Below are positions 25,706 to 37,934 of a DNA stretch of 64,000 nt, piece by piece. The translations under genes were made by a program, and so were the position numbers. This DNA is from Poecilobothrus nobilitatus (taxonomy: Eukaryota; Arthropoda; Insecta; Diptera; Dolichopodidae), in contig OX352773.1 of the NCBI GenBank assembly GCA_947095535.1, forward strand, positions 207,906,093 through 207,970,092. The letters are read 5' to 3'. Under the pieces are notes generated by a model. It worked only from the letters and a program-made list of their open reading frames with translations, was not told where the DNA came from and did no database searches. Position 1 is the first letter of the stretch. Each line of letters begins with the position of its first letter.

Positions 25706-27415
25706 TATTATTTTTGAATAGGTACTAAAAAATTTAAAAAAAAACATTTATAAATAAACAAGATTATATAAATGTTAAAAATTATTAACATTCAAATACA
25801 TAAGATTCTGCTTTGTTTGAAAATAAATTCGATCAGGTATAAATTCTGATCACGGAATGACATGACAGAAAAAATGTTTTAATAATTTATGTCGTTTTAT
25901 ATATTATATTATGCCTAGTATATCCTCAGTCTAAAAATTACCGTTTTCTAAATTTGTTTAATATTAATAAACATTGAAACTTTAAAAAAAAAACTTCTAT
26001 AATAAATAATTTGTAATACCGCACTAATCTCTAATACCGCATAATCGCTTACATATTACTTATATATGTACAAATATCTTTTTAATTTTTCAAAGAAATT
26101 TATTTTTTAATTATTATTCTTTTAATTACTCTAATTGATTTTAATTTACGTTATTACATTATTTTTCTTTATCACTTATTAAATCTGTATATATATAGAA
26201 TAAAATAAAAAAAATAAAAACAAAAGAAATTTAATAAGATTTATTTTAGGTGTAAAGAACAAGAAAAAAATTAACAAGTGGAAAGGCAATTTTTTTCTGA
26301 AAATTTTTTTACCTGTTACAGTACCTACAGTAGCTCTTAAAGTCTTAACCCTTTCTAAACATTGTTTCATCATACGTTTTTATATTATATTTTAAAATAT
26401 AATTTAAAATAAAGAATTAGGTTTACTACAATAATCTGATTTATTATTATTTGCCAACTATAACTACGAATATATTTCATACAAAATCTCAAAGAAAGTA
26501 CTTTTAAGATTTTGTAATAAAATAAAACAAAGAAAAAATAAAACTGTGAATACAAAAAAACTAAAAATTGTTTTATAGTTTGTTCTACTTATTGGACCCA
26601 AAATATATAAATATTATTTTCCAGAAATCAAAAAATCAGAATTCACAAACAATACAAAAAAAAAGCATTGAATGCGGTCAAATTTATTTCACTCTAACAT
26701 CTTAAGATTTTAAAGCGTTAAAAGGTTTGTGTAACTACTCTTACTCTTTTATAAATGAATACTTACATACATTTACAGTACAAATGTACTTTCAATTTTT
26801 AATATCCTTGACAATTTCTTAATTCAACCTCCTTAATCTTTAATTAATTTAAAGAATACCTTTTTACATATGTATTTTTGTGTTACATATACTTATCTTA
26901 ATATTTTGCTTAGTTTAAAAAAAGGCAAATTGCATAATGTACATAGGTATGTACATGTATATGTATATTTGTTTCATTTCAATTCGTGTAAAATTAATGT
27001 ACTTTACTTATATACTTATATGTATATATTAAAAGTTAAGGTTTTTATACATTTTGTTTCAGTTTTTTTTTTTTTGAGAAATTTAATAAGTACAATAAGT
27101 AAAATATACTACAATAACTTAAATGAATCCAATTTAAACAACATTAGTTAAGTGTGCATAAGTATATTGAACTTTTTATGCGGTTAATAACAATATTTAA
27201 CCTTGATGTTTTATATCCATATATTCATTCAGTGATCTTTACACTTTTAAATTGTAACATTGAGATGATTTATTTTTAGGTAAATAAAAACAAATAAAAA
27301 AAATTTAATTTTTATTTTTATTCAATTTTGAAGTTTATATTTTATGTTCTAAAAATTTAATATGTATCCTTATGAACTTCCCTTACCTTTATCTAAATCC
27401 TGGAATGAAATATAT
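25706..27415. other. AT-rich spacer, nothing recognised
   Basis: Only AT-driven short frames. A membrane-like frame at 26870-27151 is rich in Tyr/Val/His from TACATA-type repeats and is not called. Confidence 0.5.
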
Positions 27416-29836
27416 CTCAGGCATTTGTCAATAAGTAAATAACTGCATTTTTGGTATATTGAGAAAAAGCTACTTTTGTGTTTTTTTCTAATTTTTCTTA
27501 ATTTTTCTATTATTTTATTGATATTGTAATAATATTTTTGTTTTTAGTTATTAAAAAGATAATAATTATTGAGTTTAAAAAAGAAATAATATATTTTTAA
27601 TAAACAGCATTATGATAGATAATAAAAAGGAAAAGATATTTTTTTGATCAGATTGAATGTAAATGAGAAAAAGTAATTAACTCCACTTATATACTTGTTG
27701 ACAATTTTATTTTCTTTTTTCGCATTGAAAATATGAAATAGGAAAAACGATATAAGTTTAGTTATTATGTTATATACAAAACAAAAAATAATAAAATTCT
27801 GAAAAACTACAAATTTCTACGAATAAAATATGTAGGTATAATAACAAAAAAAAAAACGTGTTATAATAATGTACATAAAATGAATTTATTTTAAAAAATA
27901 CTGTGTGAAATTAAGAATATTAAGTTATTAAATATTAAATTAATAAAAAAAAAAATATTAAAGAATAATATTATTAAAAAGTAGTTTCACATAATTATAA
28001 TATCAAAAAAAAAAAATTTATTATAAAATATCGTCATCTGGGCTATCTGAACTATAATCATATAATGTATCTTCTGCACTTTCTGATTCTTTAAGTTCCC
28101 GATAAAATTGATGAAATATCGGAGGAACATACCCATTATATCTTTCTTTTTTTCTTTAGTAATGGATAATAATCCTTGATTCAGTAATTGTAGTCGTGGT
28201 GCTTGTTGTGGTGCTTCCATATTTTTTTTCTTTAACATATTTGCCGTTTTAAAATTTTCTGCGTAATCAGTTTTATATGTTAACTTTCCAAAATCTTCCT
28301 TTTGATATTTAATAATTCTTATTTGATTCCATTGTACTGGTTCCTTAAGAGAATTAATTTTTGTTCTTTTAAAATATGTTTTAAATAAATTTGAAAAATT
28401 TAAAAAGTCTTCTGTTAACATATCTTTAACAATAAACGGATTTTTCTTTTTACAAGAACGAATTAGTTGCTTGTAATCATGAGGATGCCATATTCCAGAA
28501 CTATTATTTTTTTTAGCCTTCTCAATCACTGCATGGTCATTATCACATTCTAAATGTGTATGGCCAGGCTCTAGAAACTTATGCTCTATAATTTTACCGT
28601 TTAATTCTTTTGAATAAAATAAAGCTTGAAACATTGCCCAGACAATTGAATTCCGATTTTGTCCTGGACATGTATCGGAATATATTACGACATGGCTTTT
28701 AAGGCTGCTTTCATACATATCAAAATATTTAAAAATACAGGATGCGATTTGATTTGCTCCTCTGCCACTTACACTTTCATCCCAAATAAAACATGTGGTT
28801 TTATTATTTGAGCAATTTTTTATTGTTAAATTAAAAGTAGAAAGACTACGTTTGTAATAATTTTTGGTTTAATACTTGGTGAATCGTGTAAAACTTGTTT
28901 TTCTTTTCGTTCTCGTTTTATGTGACATAAAGAAATTTTACTGTTGGTTGTGCTTTTTTTCTCACTACTTTCTAAGAAGTTTTCTAAAAAAAGTTTCAAA
29001 TTAAAAATACAATAATTATTTAAACATCTTAAAAGTTATTACCAGTATCTTCAATCTCGAAAGTAGGAATGCTATTTTCAACAATCTCACAATATTCTTC
29101 TTCATAATCACTTCCGAAAACTTCTCTTAAAAGTTGTGTATCCATATTTTTGTTTTGTAGTATCAAATTTAATAGTTATTTTAAAATATTTCCTTTCCGC
29201 TGTTATTTACTCAAATACTTTCTAATAACTGTTCAGGCGACAATATAACTAAATAAGTTTTAACAACTGTACAAAAATAAATCGGAAGAACTAAATAACT
29301 GTAATTATTTTCAGTATCTAAGTATTTATCATCGTTTAACGCATTTTTTGCCTGTGTTGAAAACTAAATAACTCAACTTATTTTGTTTACAATAAATTGC
29401 ATCCGGTATCATATCGTAAATTGGAATAACCCAATAACTCTAATTATTTTTTGTGTTTAAGTATTTAACTTGGCTTAACGGATGTTTTACCTGAGTTCAA
29501 AAATAAATAACTCAACTTATTTTGTTTACGACAATTGCATATTTATTCCAGAGTACAGAAAAAAAAAGTTAAAAAGATTATAACTAAACTTATATAATTT
29601 TTGTCATTTAACTAAAAATATTTTAAATCAATAAGTGAAGTTACAGATTTTTACTCACTTTTAATATTACATTTACGTATACTTATTTAGTTATTTGCAA
29701 AATTATTTTGTTAATAATAGTATTTTTTGAAAATTTTTTTTTGTCAATCGGTAGATTACGCATTATTAGATTGATTTTCATAAAAAAGTAAATTTGACCA
29801 AAAATGCAGTTATTTACTTATTGACAAATGTCTGAG
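27416..29836. mobile_element. DNA transposon with 39-bp terminal inverted repeats carrying a DUF7869-like protein
   Basis: The left end 27416-27454 and the complement of the right end 29798-29836 are identical except for one base (38 of 39), starting CTCAGRCATTTGTCAATAAG. Both sides abut ATATAT, so the target duplication is either a palindromic TA-rich word or hidden in an AT repeat. Inside, on the minus strand, lies a broken coding region (29145-28021). To its right is a 139-bp direct tandem duplication (about 29287-29425 and 29426-29564) forming long subterminal sequence. The element is 2421 bp. Near-identical ends suggest fairly recent movement, while the protein is deleted and frameshifted, so it was probably mobilised in trans. 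Confidence 0.8.
28021..29145 (-). pseudogene. DUF7869-like transposon protein, internally deleted and frameshifted
   Basis: Exon 1 starts at ATG 29145 (MDTQLLREVFGSD) and ends at a GTAATA donor after 29043. Exon 2 begins at 28983. After a Lys/Arg-rich stretch the frame breaks near 28870. It resumes with YKRSLSTFNLTI, then VSGRGANQIASC, YSDTCPGQNRNS (about 28685-28650) and FLEPGHTHLECD (about 28578-28545). This D-x-C-x-G-Q-N and GHTHxxxD pattern is shared by a large family of insect proteins known as DUF7869, thought to be transposon-derived. A second shift in an A/G run at about 28145-28165 separates the main frame from the expected tail (GYVPPIFHQFYREL), which ends at a TAA at 28021. The zinc-cluster half normally found before the YKR block appears to be missing, so this copy is unlikely to be active. 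Confidence 0.75.
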
Positions 29837-29992
29837 ATATATAATATGTATATACATATATACATATTATTACATTAAACTAATTTCGCAATAATATAAT
29901 ATTATAATAAATGAAATTAAAAGATTATCTTATTATGATTTTCGATTATTGTGATAATAAATTTTAAATAATCATTATATTTACATGATATA

Positions 29993-30662
29993 GAGGGCCG
30001 GCTTAGGAGCAATGCACAAGTGGCACATGCATAGGGCGCCAAGATTAAGGGGCGGCAAAAAAAAAATTCACAAAATATTCAACAAGCACGCAAACTAATC
30101 TAAGGCAATATACCTATAGAATATATTATTTTCTTTAACTCTAAATAATTATTTTCATTTTTCTATTTCTTGTAACAAGCACACAAATTCTAAAGCAATA
30201 CCCCCTTAGTATATACATTTCGCTCTACATAATTATTTTCATTTTTCTATGCTTTTTTCTTTGAGCCTTATTTCCTATCGCCGTGCCTGTAATTTAAGAT
30301 ATACTAAATTACAGGCACGGCAATAGGAAATAAGGCTCAAAGAGAAGCTTTCAAATTGGATCTTATTTGTTTTTGTATACAAGTCTTATGGGAGTTCTTA
30401 AAAAAATTAAGTGCAACTAGTGGTTCTTATTTTACACAATTCTGCATTAGAAAATTCCTATTTAACTTCTAGTTCTTCTAAAGTTAAACTACAAACTTGA
30501 ACGCAACGACATTATCTACTTTCTCTGAAAATTTCATTAAAAAATATTAACATTTTCATTCAAAATTTTTAATTTAAAAAAATTGAATGAGAAGGGGCGC
30601 AAAAATTTAAATATGAATTCCACAAATTTAAATATGGCGCGACAACTCTTGAGCCGGCACTG
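29993..30662. mobile_element. Non-autonomous hAT-type element with central 40-bp palindrome
   Basis: The exact 8-bp duplication ATGATATA flanks it at 29985-29992 and 30663-30670. Termini are inverted: GAGGGCCGGCTTAGGAG at the left against CAGTGCCGGCTCAAGAG from the complement of the right end. This, with the 8-bp duplication, indicates hAT. The 670-bp element has no transposase. It contains an imperfect 115-bp direct repeat (about 30075-30250). A nearly perfect inverted repeat of about 40 bp has arms at about 30257-30295 and 30304-30342 around an 8-nt loop. Confidence 0.85.
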
Positions 30663-30887
30663 ATGATATACCTTACCTAGGTGCAGATTTCACTTGAAAA
30701 TGATAAGTCATGTATTTCACATGTAACTTCTTCAAAAATTTTATTTTCTATATATATAACAATTTTTTTACAGTTCTTTAATTAAAATAACAAATTTACT
30801 ATAAATATTCTTTTACTTTTATTTTTCCAGAATTTTCTTGAGAAAATCAAAAATGAAAGAAAAATTAACCATAAATGAAAATTAACC

Positions 30888-33800
30888 ATGGGAATAACAA
30901 AGACAATTTCAAACAAAATAACAAATGCAATTGCAAATACTTTTTATAGGTAAGTATGAAAATACATATTTTATGTAATAGGATCAAAAATTTTTATTAT
31001 TTTACAGAATATAAAATATAAAGATTGAGTTTTTCTGTTTTAATATGATGTTATTAATTAAAATATAATTAAATAATCCACTAATATAATAAAGAAACTA
31101 TGTATACTAGTATAGTATAAACTATACTATACTCTAGTATTATATATTTTCTTTATGCTAATATCCTGCACAGAAGTACATACATTATATTATGGTTGCA
31201 GTTAATCTTTTTAAACTAAACTTTTTTTTTTAATCTTTGATATTAGTGAGTGATATTACTTGTCTTGTTAATATTTTATCGATAATAAATTATTTTCGAT
31301 TGATATTTATTAAATTGTCCCATCGATTTGTATCGATATAGAAAGTACAAATTTTGTAATAAAATATTTTTACCGTAATATTACACGATCAACTGCATTA
31401 AGCAGTGACAGTTTGTATATAACATTTTGTTTTTTATTAAAATGCTACTTTTAATATCATCCTCAGAAACGATATTTCATCATTCCTTTAAATAAAAAAA
31501 AATTATAAACATATAATCTGATATAATTAAAGATAATATTTAAGATTTCAATTTAGATTTTAATTCCAATATTAATTTTTACATTAACATTTTTGTTTCG
31601 TACTTTCAAAATAATAATAATAATTAAAAATTTCAAAGTTCAAAATTCAAAATTTAATTCTTTATAATTCCAAAGTTCAATAGTTGTTATTCCAAAATTT
31701 TTTTATACATCTTTTTATCATATACTTATCCAAAATTTAACCTTTATAACATGATCATTTTTTTTAAAACTCCCAAAAAAAAAACAAACTTGTATTGTTT
31801 TTGTTTTGTTTTTGTTTTATTCGTTTTTTAGAGTAATAAGAAAATATATGAAAGCTTTTACAAATAAATAAAAAAAACAAAAAACAATGAAAATATATCT
31901 AATTTTCACTGTAACAATGATATTATAGTCACCTCACCATCATACAGTGACTTAACATTGATCAACAATTATTATGAAGTATTACAACAGAATATTCACA
32001 TAAGTTAAGAAAGAGAAATCACATCACATGAGGAAGAACATTTACACTTATTAATCATCATAATTTATTTTTTTAACTTTTTATATTTTTTTATGTCCGT
32101 CCAACATTACTTAAAATGTTATAAATATATAAATTATACATTTTATATCTTATATTACAAAAATAATAAAAAATTTTTTATAAACTTTAATTTAATGCAG
32201 AAAAAGATAAATAATTAAAAAATATACATAAAAAATATTTACATATAAAAGTGTATAATTTTAATTATTTTATGACTTCTTAATATTTTATACATAATTG
32301 ATTTTGTTATTTATTCAAAAACTTTACCTAACTTTAACTTGCTTTAAAAACGTATATAAGTACCATATTTACACCAATATGATGATAAAACACCTTATTA
32401 ATAATTTTCTTTATTTATTTTTCCGTTCTTTCTTTTCATTTATTTAAGAATTGGTTATACAATTGCTTGCAATCCATGGAAATGTATACTAATAACATTT
32501 TGTATATTTGGAACATGCTGCTTCGGATTTTTAAAATTTGAAATACAAAAAGATCCACTGGAATTATGGGTACCAAGAGGTAATGAAATAATTTTTTTTT
32601 TAGATTAAATATGAGTTAAACTTCAAAGTATAAAGGATAAGTTTTGTAGCAAAACATTGAACCCTAATTTAAAATTTTTTGGCCAAATCAGTTGTGTTTC
32701 ATTCTGAAACACTCATATTTAATTTAAAAATTATTCTAATAATAATATTTTTTTTTTTTTTTGTTTTCTTTAAATCTAATTATAATAAATATATTTTAGA
32801 TTCACAATTTATACGCACAACAAAATGGATGTTAAGTAATTTGAATAGTGCATCGCGTATACAAACGGTACTTGTTACAGCACCAAATGTTTTAGAACCA
32901 TCAGTATTAAATAAATTATTAATTATACATCATGAAATTGAAAATATTAGTGGAACATTAAGTAATGGGACATTAATTAAATGGTCTGATGTTTGTTTAA
33001 AGTAAGTTTTTTTTAAATTATATTTTATCAATATAAAATGCATTTTTCTTTTTTTTTCTTTTTAATTTTATTCCTATTTTTTTCAGAATACCTTTTATAT
33101 CCCAAGTTAATGCAAAGAAAAAAAGAAGAAAACGAGATACTGAAAATAGTAGTAGTGAAGATTCATTTTTAGATATTTTTGGAATTGGTTCCTTAATAAA
33201 AAATATTCAAAAAGAATTCGAACCCAGTGTTGATTTACCATCAATAATTTATTGTAGACTTTTAAATAATTTACCACGTGGTTGTTTAGAAAAAAATCTT
33301 CTAGAATTATTTAATTATCGAGAAAATTTCAATGAAAATACAACGCTTAAAGAAGTTCAAAGTTTATTAAAACGTAATGAAACAATAAGTCCAGTTACTG
33401 GTCATCTAACTGATTTTAGTGAATTATTAGGTGATATAGAAAGAAATGAAAATGGACAAATTATTGGAGCAAAAGCAATTCTTATTCAATGGGTTGTTAA
33501 TTTAAATTTAGATGATGTTGGTAAACAAAATCTTGGTAATTTAGCGGGAACTGAAAGTTGGGTTAGTAATTTTTTTTTTTTAATTATAATTGTTATTCAT
33601 ATATATAATTAAATTATTCTTAAAATTAGATATATGCTATTTTTTATTTTTTTTTTTTAGATTACTGAAGAATCAGCTGTATGGGAAGAAGCATTTTTAG
33701 ATAAAATGAAACAATTAAAACTAGAATTAGATGATAACAATACAAAAATTTATTATAATGCTGAAAAAAGTTTCGGTGATATAAGTAATCAAGCATTATT

Positions 33801-36343
33801 TCAAGAAAGTAATAAAATTGCAATAGGAATTATTATTATGTTTATATATGTACAAATAATTTTATCAAAATACAGTTGGACTGAATTAAGAGTAGGTGCA
33901 AAATATTTAAAGAGTTCCAAAGTTTAATTGAAATTTAAATGCAAAATTATTATTTTAGGTCGGACTTAGTTCAATAGGTTTGTTGTCAGTAGTTTTAGCA
34001 TTTTTATCAGCATGTGGTATTTGTTCTGTCCTTGATATTAATTATGGTCCGGTTCATACATCATTACCATTTTTATTAATGGGTTTAGGGGTAGATGATA
34101 TGTTCGTTTTAATGGCATGTTGGAGAAAAATACAACACGTAGATGCTTCTATTGAAGAAAGAATTGGTTTAATGGTAAAGCATGCTGGCGCTTCAATTAC
34201 TGTTACATCATTAACTGATATTATAGCATTTTTAGTAGGTGCTTCAACGGTATGTAACAGAAATTATTGAAAAGGAATATTGTGACACTATAATTATTAT
34301 TTCCTATTTTAATTTTTTGAAATAGGTAATACCATCATTACAATCCTTTTGTTTATATGCAGCTGTAGGAGTTTTCATGACATATTTTTATGCAATCATA
34401 TTTTATGTAGCAGTTTTTACATTAGATGAACGTCGTATTAAAGCAAAACGAAATTCATTTATACCATTTATTGTGCATAAAGATGAAAATTTAAAATATT
34501 TCTGTGATTTGAATTTAATGAACAAATGTTTAAATATAATTTATGGAAAATTTATATTAACAAAATATGGAAAAGTAAAAACATACATTCATATGTTTTA
34601 ATTATAAAATAAATAAAAAAAAACTTCTGTTTCTTATTTTTAGATAATTATTTTTATGACTGTGATAGGTTTAACTGCACTCAGTAGCCAATGTTTATTA
34701 AAAATTGAACAAAAATTTGATCCAACATGGTTTATACCAGAATCCACATATTTACATAATTATTTAATAGAAACTAAAAAATATTTTCCTGAATCAGGTT
34801 CGGAATATGGTTGAATTATATATATAATGAATTTAATTAATGCAGGATTAATGCTTTCAGGATATACTGGATCTGTTTTTATGGGAAAACTTAATTATAC
34901 TGATGTATTACCAGAAATTTACAATTTAACAAGTGAAATTGAAAGAAGTGATATGTTTTATAAAACAAAATCATGGATAAAACCATTTCAAGAGTTCGTA
35001 AAAAAAAATTATAAAATTGGTACAAATACAATAATTATTAATGATTTATATTTTTGCTATGAGTAATTTTTTTTCATTTTATATTTCAGATATTTATAAG
35101 GATTATATAAGTGATTATGATTTCAAATTTTATCTATCAAAATTTTTATTTAGTGCAAAAGGTGGAAAATTTCAAGCAAATTTTAATTTTGAACAAAAAT
35201 TAGAATGTGGTGAGCCAACTCCAAATATTTCAGTATGTAAAAATATTAAAATTTTGAATAATATCATTGTATCTTAAATAGAAAACATATTAATTTAATA
35301 AATATATGTATATTTATGTTTTTATAGGTTTCTTGGATTGATTTTCGTTTTAAAAAGTTTTCACATCGAGATGATTATTTACCTGCAATGAGATCTATTG
35401 ATATGATGGTAAAGCAACAGTACTTTAATGAAAGTGGTGATGGCTTTGCAGAACCATGGTCAAGAGCTTATGGAAATTGGATAACAGATGAGGTTGTTTT
35501 TTTTAAATTAAATTTTATGTTATATTTTATTTTATCTATAATACTCGTACAGATTATTGACCGGGAAGTATTTCGAAATATAATTTTGGCATTAATTTGT
35601 GTAATGTTTTGTACTACAGTTATAATAGTAGATGTACAAGTATGTTTTTGGATATTTATATGCGTGCTAATAACTCTGGTAAATTGATAATAAAAAAAAA
35701 CATTCATATCATAAAATATTAGTATAATTTAACATTGAATTTTTTAATTAGATTAATGTAGGTGGTTTTATGCAAATTTGGGGTTTAACGATTGATTTAG
35801 TTTCATGTATTGGATTACAGTTGGCAGTTGGCTTATGTGTTGATTATGCGGCACATATAGGTCATACATTTTTAGTTTGCTCTGAAGGAGATCGAAATAA
35901 AAGAGCTTTAGATACAATTTTACATATTGGAGCAGCAGTTCTATATGGTGGAGGATCAACTCTTTTAGCCCTTCTATTACTTTCTCAATCAGATGCTTAT
36001 ACATTTAAAGCATTCTTTAAAGTAATTTATTAATTTTTTTTAAGTTAAAAAATATGTAATTACATTATATTATTATCATCGCATTATTTTTCTATTTCAG
36101 ATATTTTTTTTAATTATTGTGTTTGGTCTATTTCATGGCATTGTATTGTTACCTGTTATATTAAGTTTAGTTGGTCCGAAATCATACAGAAAATCTAAAA
36201 CAAGCAATTATTTAAAAAATTCTGTTAATTTTAATAAAGAAGAAGAAATGAAACCAATGAAAAGTCACAATCATAATACGCTCACTGAAAAATCTCAAAA
36301 TAAAACTACAGAAAATTCTAAATTAAATGATGTAATTAGTTAG
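30888..36343 (+). CDS. Patched-domain (RND-type) multipass membrane protein
   Basis: Fourteen exons join in phase: 30888-30949, 32449-32579, 32800-33001, 33087-33561, 33661-33891, 33959-34249, 34326-34574, 34644-34809, 34846-35019, 35090-35232, 35328-35492, 35553-35639, 35752-36021 and 36101-36343. They encode 962 residues with a TAG stop. The protein starts with a short cytosolic end and TM1 (about 33-52), then DPLELWVPRD and a large extracellular loop. A sterol-sensing-type TM block spans about 343-490, with GLGVDD at about 409-414. A second loop and a second TM block follow, with GLCVDYAAH at about 819. These paired Gly-x-x-x-Asp motifs are the ones that carry the ion-coupling acids in Patched and other RND transporters. 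Length and layout fit the Patched-related/PTCHD3 group, not Patched itself, which is longer. A sterol or lipid export role is inferred from the family. The basic, Asn-rich tail (about 895-962) is cytosolic. A poly(A) signal lies at 36405-36410. Intron 8 is only 36 nt. Confidence 0.9.
31090..31155. repeat. Small palindromic element in intron 1 of the Patched-domain gene
   Basis: A fold-back of about 30 bp per arm runs from TAAAGAAACTATGTATACTAG at the left to the complement pattern ending TTTTCTTTA at the right. The outermost TA-AAGAAACTAT matches the end of the 23347-24011 element, so this may be a minimal relative with two termini and almost nothing between them. Confidence 0.45.
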
Positions 36344-37129
36344 AAATTTAATTAACTTTAGAAATTTTTATTACATGCATATACATACAGTTCTTTTAAT
36401 GTAAAATAAATTATTAAAATGATTTTAGTTATGTACTTTCTATTTCAATGTATTCATTTATTTTAAATATTTATTAATTTATTAAATTTTAAGTAGCACA
36501 TAATTTTATAATAAAATAGAGTTGGCAGTTAGCTCATGGCTGGCACTTTATTCTATTTATATTCCAAGAGTAATGCATAGTAACAAGGTATACTTATAAA
36601 TAATGCAAATAATAAATGAAATGATATAACTGCTTTCATAAAAAAATATTAGAACCAATTCTTAGAAAATCATCTCAGTATGAAACCGTAATTCAGACCA
36701 ATATAAAAGTCGGAATTATCAAAATTAAGCTAGTAATCTGCCAACAGAAAAAAATTTCTGAATTTACTTTATGGAGAATATCTAAAATCTATATAAAGAA
36801 TATACCAAACTCCAAACTACTTACAGCTAAAAGTTTTTATTAGTAAAAAGAGAAATAGCATTCCTAGAATAAATTGTAGAATGTTTTACCTGGTTTTACC
36901 AAAAAAGTACAGACTTTTCATTTGATTATTGCATTGTTTTAAAATAATTTTCATTACGACAGCAGTTACAAAAGTAGGAGATTAGATAATGAGTTTACGA
37001 TATTTCTATTGTTTTAAAAAATTTATTTTACCACTACCAATTTCAGCCGCTTCAGGTGAAATGAGTTTTTTCAAACTTAAAATAATTAAAAATAAGGCGG
37101 AATGTAAACTAACGGTTTTTAAAGGCGCA
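36344..37129. other. 3' flank of the Patched-domain gene and AT-rich spacer
   Basis: Contains the poly(A) signal of the upstream gene at 36405-36410. The remainder shows moderately AT-rich sequence with no supported frame or element ends. Confidence 0.45.
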
Positions 37130-37530
37130 CATTTCGTATAAATTCAAACTTTTTAGAATTGCAACTCTGCAATCTGTACCAAAATTAGAAAATTTGATAT
37201 ATGTAATAAGAAAATATGTGGTGAAAATATGACTTTTATGCAATTTTGAGGGGCGGGAAGTTGGAACCCTATATAACTAAGAAAATCCATTTAAACACAC
37301 GTAAAAATATATTCCTGAAGCTTTAATTTTTTTGTCAACCAGGCCAACCTCTATTTAAGAACTATTAGGGCTGAAAAATTGAAAATTATATAATTTTAAA
37401 AATATAAGAAAACTTATATTAATTCTAAAAGTTCTTTCTTCCCTCGAAAGTTCAAGTCCCTATCTAAAAGTGTGCTGGAGTTATGAAGGAAGAAAAATCT
37501 TGTAAAATTTTGTGTTCACATAACGGTAAA
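37130..37530 (-). repeat. Dispersed unclassified repeat, copy 3 (inverted)
   Basis: Its complement begins with ACCGTTATGTGAA (complement of about 37513-37525) and a TTCTTCCTTC stretch. GGGACTTGAACTTTCGAGGG then follows, the same order as in 18600-19560. Both copies sit beside less AT-rich sequence. Confidence 0.5.
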
Positions 37531-37934
37531 GTTAAATACTAAATTTAAAAAAAATTACATACATACATACGTATACATTAAATATAACTTTTATTAGATT
37601 AATTTTTTTTTCTTTCCAAATATTTTCATTACATTTAAAAATTGGGGGGCGTATTTTCGCACTTTGCACAATGGCGGAATTCAGGCTAGCAGAATTCAGA
37701 ATTTCTTATTATTAAAATATGTATATATTTTGCTAAAACTAACGCACTCCAAATCATCTGATTTATCTGGTACCACTTCTTTACGAATTTTTGACGTTTT
37801 GTAATTGGTTCTATTCAATTTTTTTGTTTGATTGAATTTGAATTAAATTTTATTGAAAAAACTAAAGTTTTCTTTATTTTAATATTTGATGGTACATATT
37901 GTATTTATTTAAAGTGAAAAAAAAGTGAATTTGA

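Noticed and set aside
26870..27151. Small membrane-like protein
   Set aside because: Tyr/Val/His runs derive from TACATG/TATGTA repeats; no splice partners.
34801..34850. Patched-domain gene as a pseudogene because of the TGA at about 34811
   Set aside because: All other exons are open with good splice sites, and a GT...AG segment of 36 nt removes the stop in frame.
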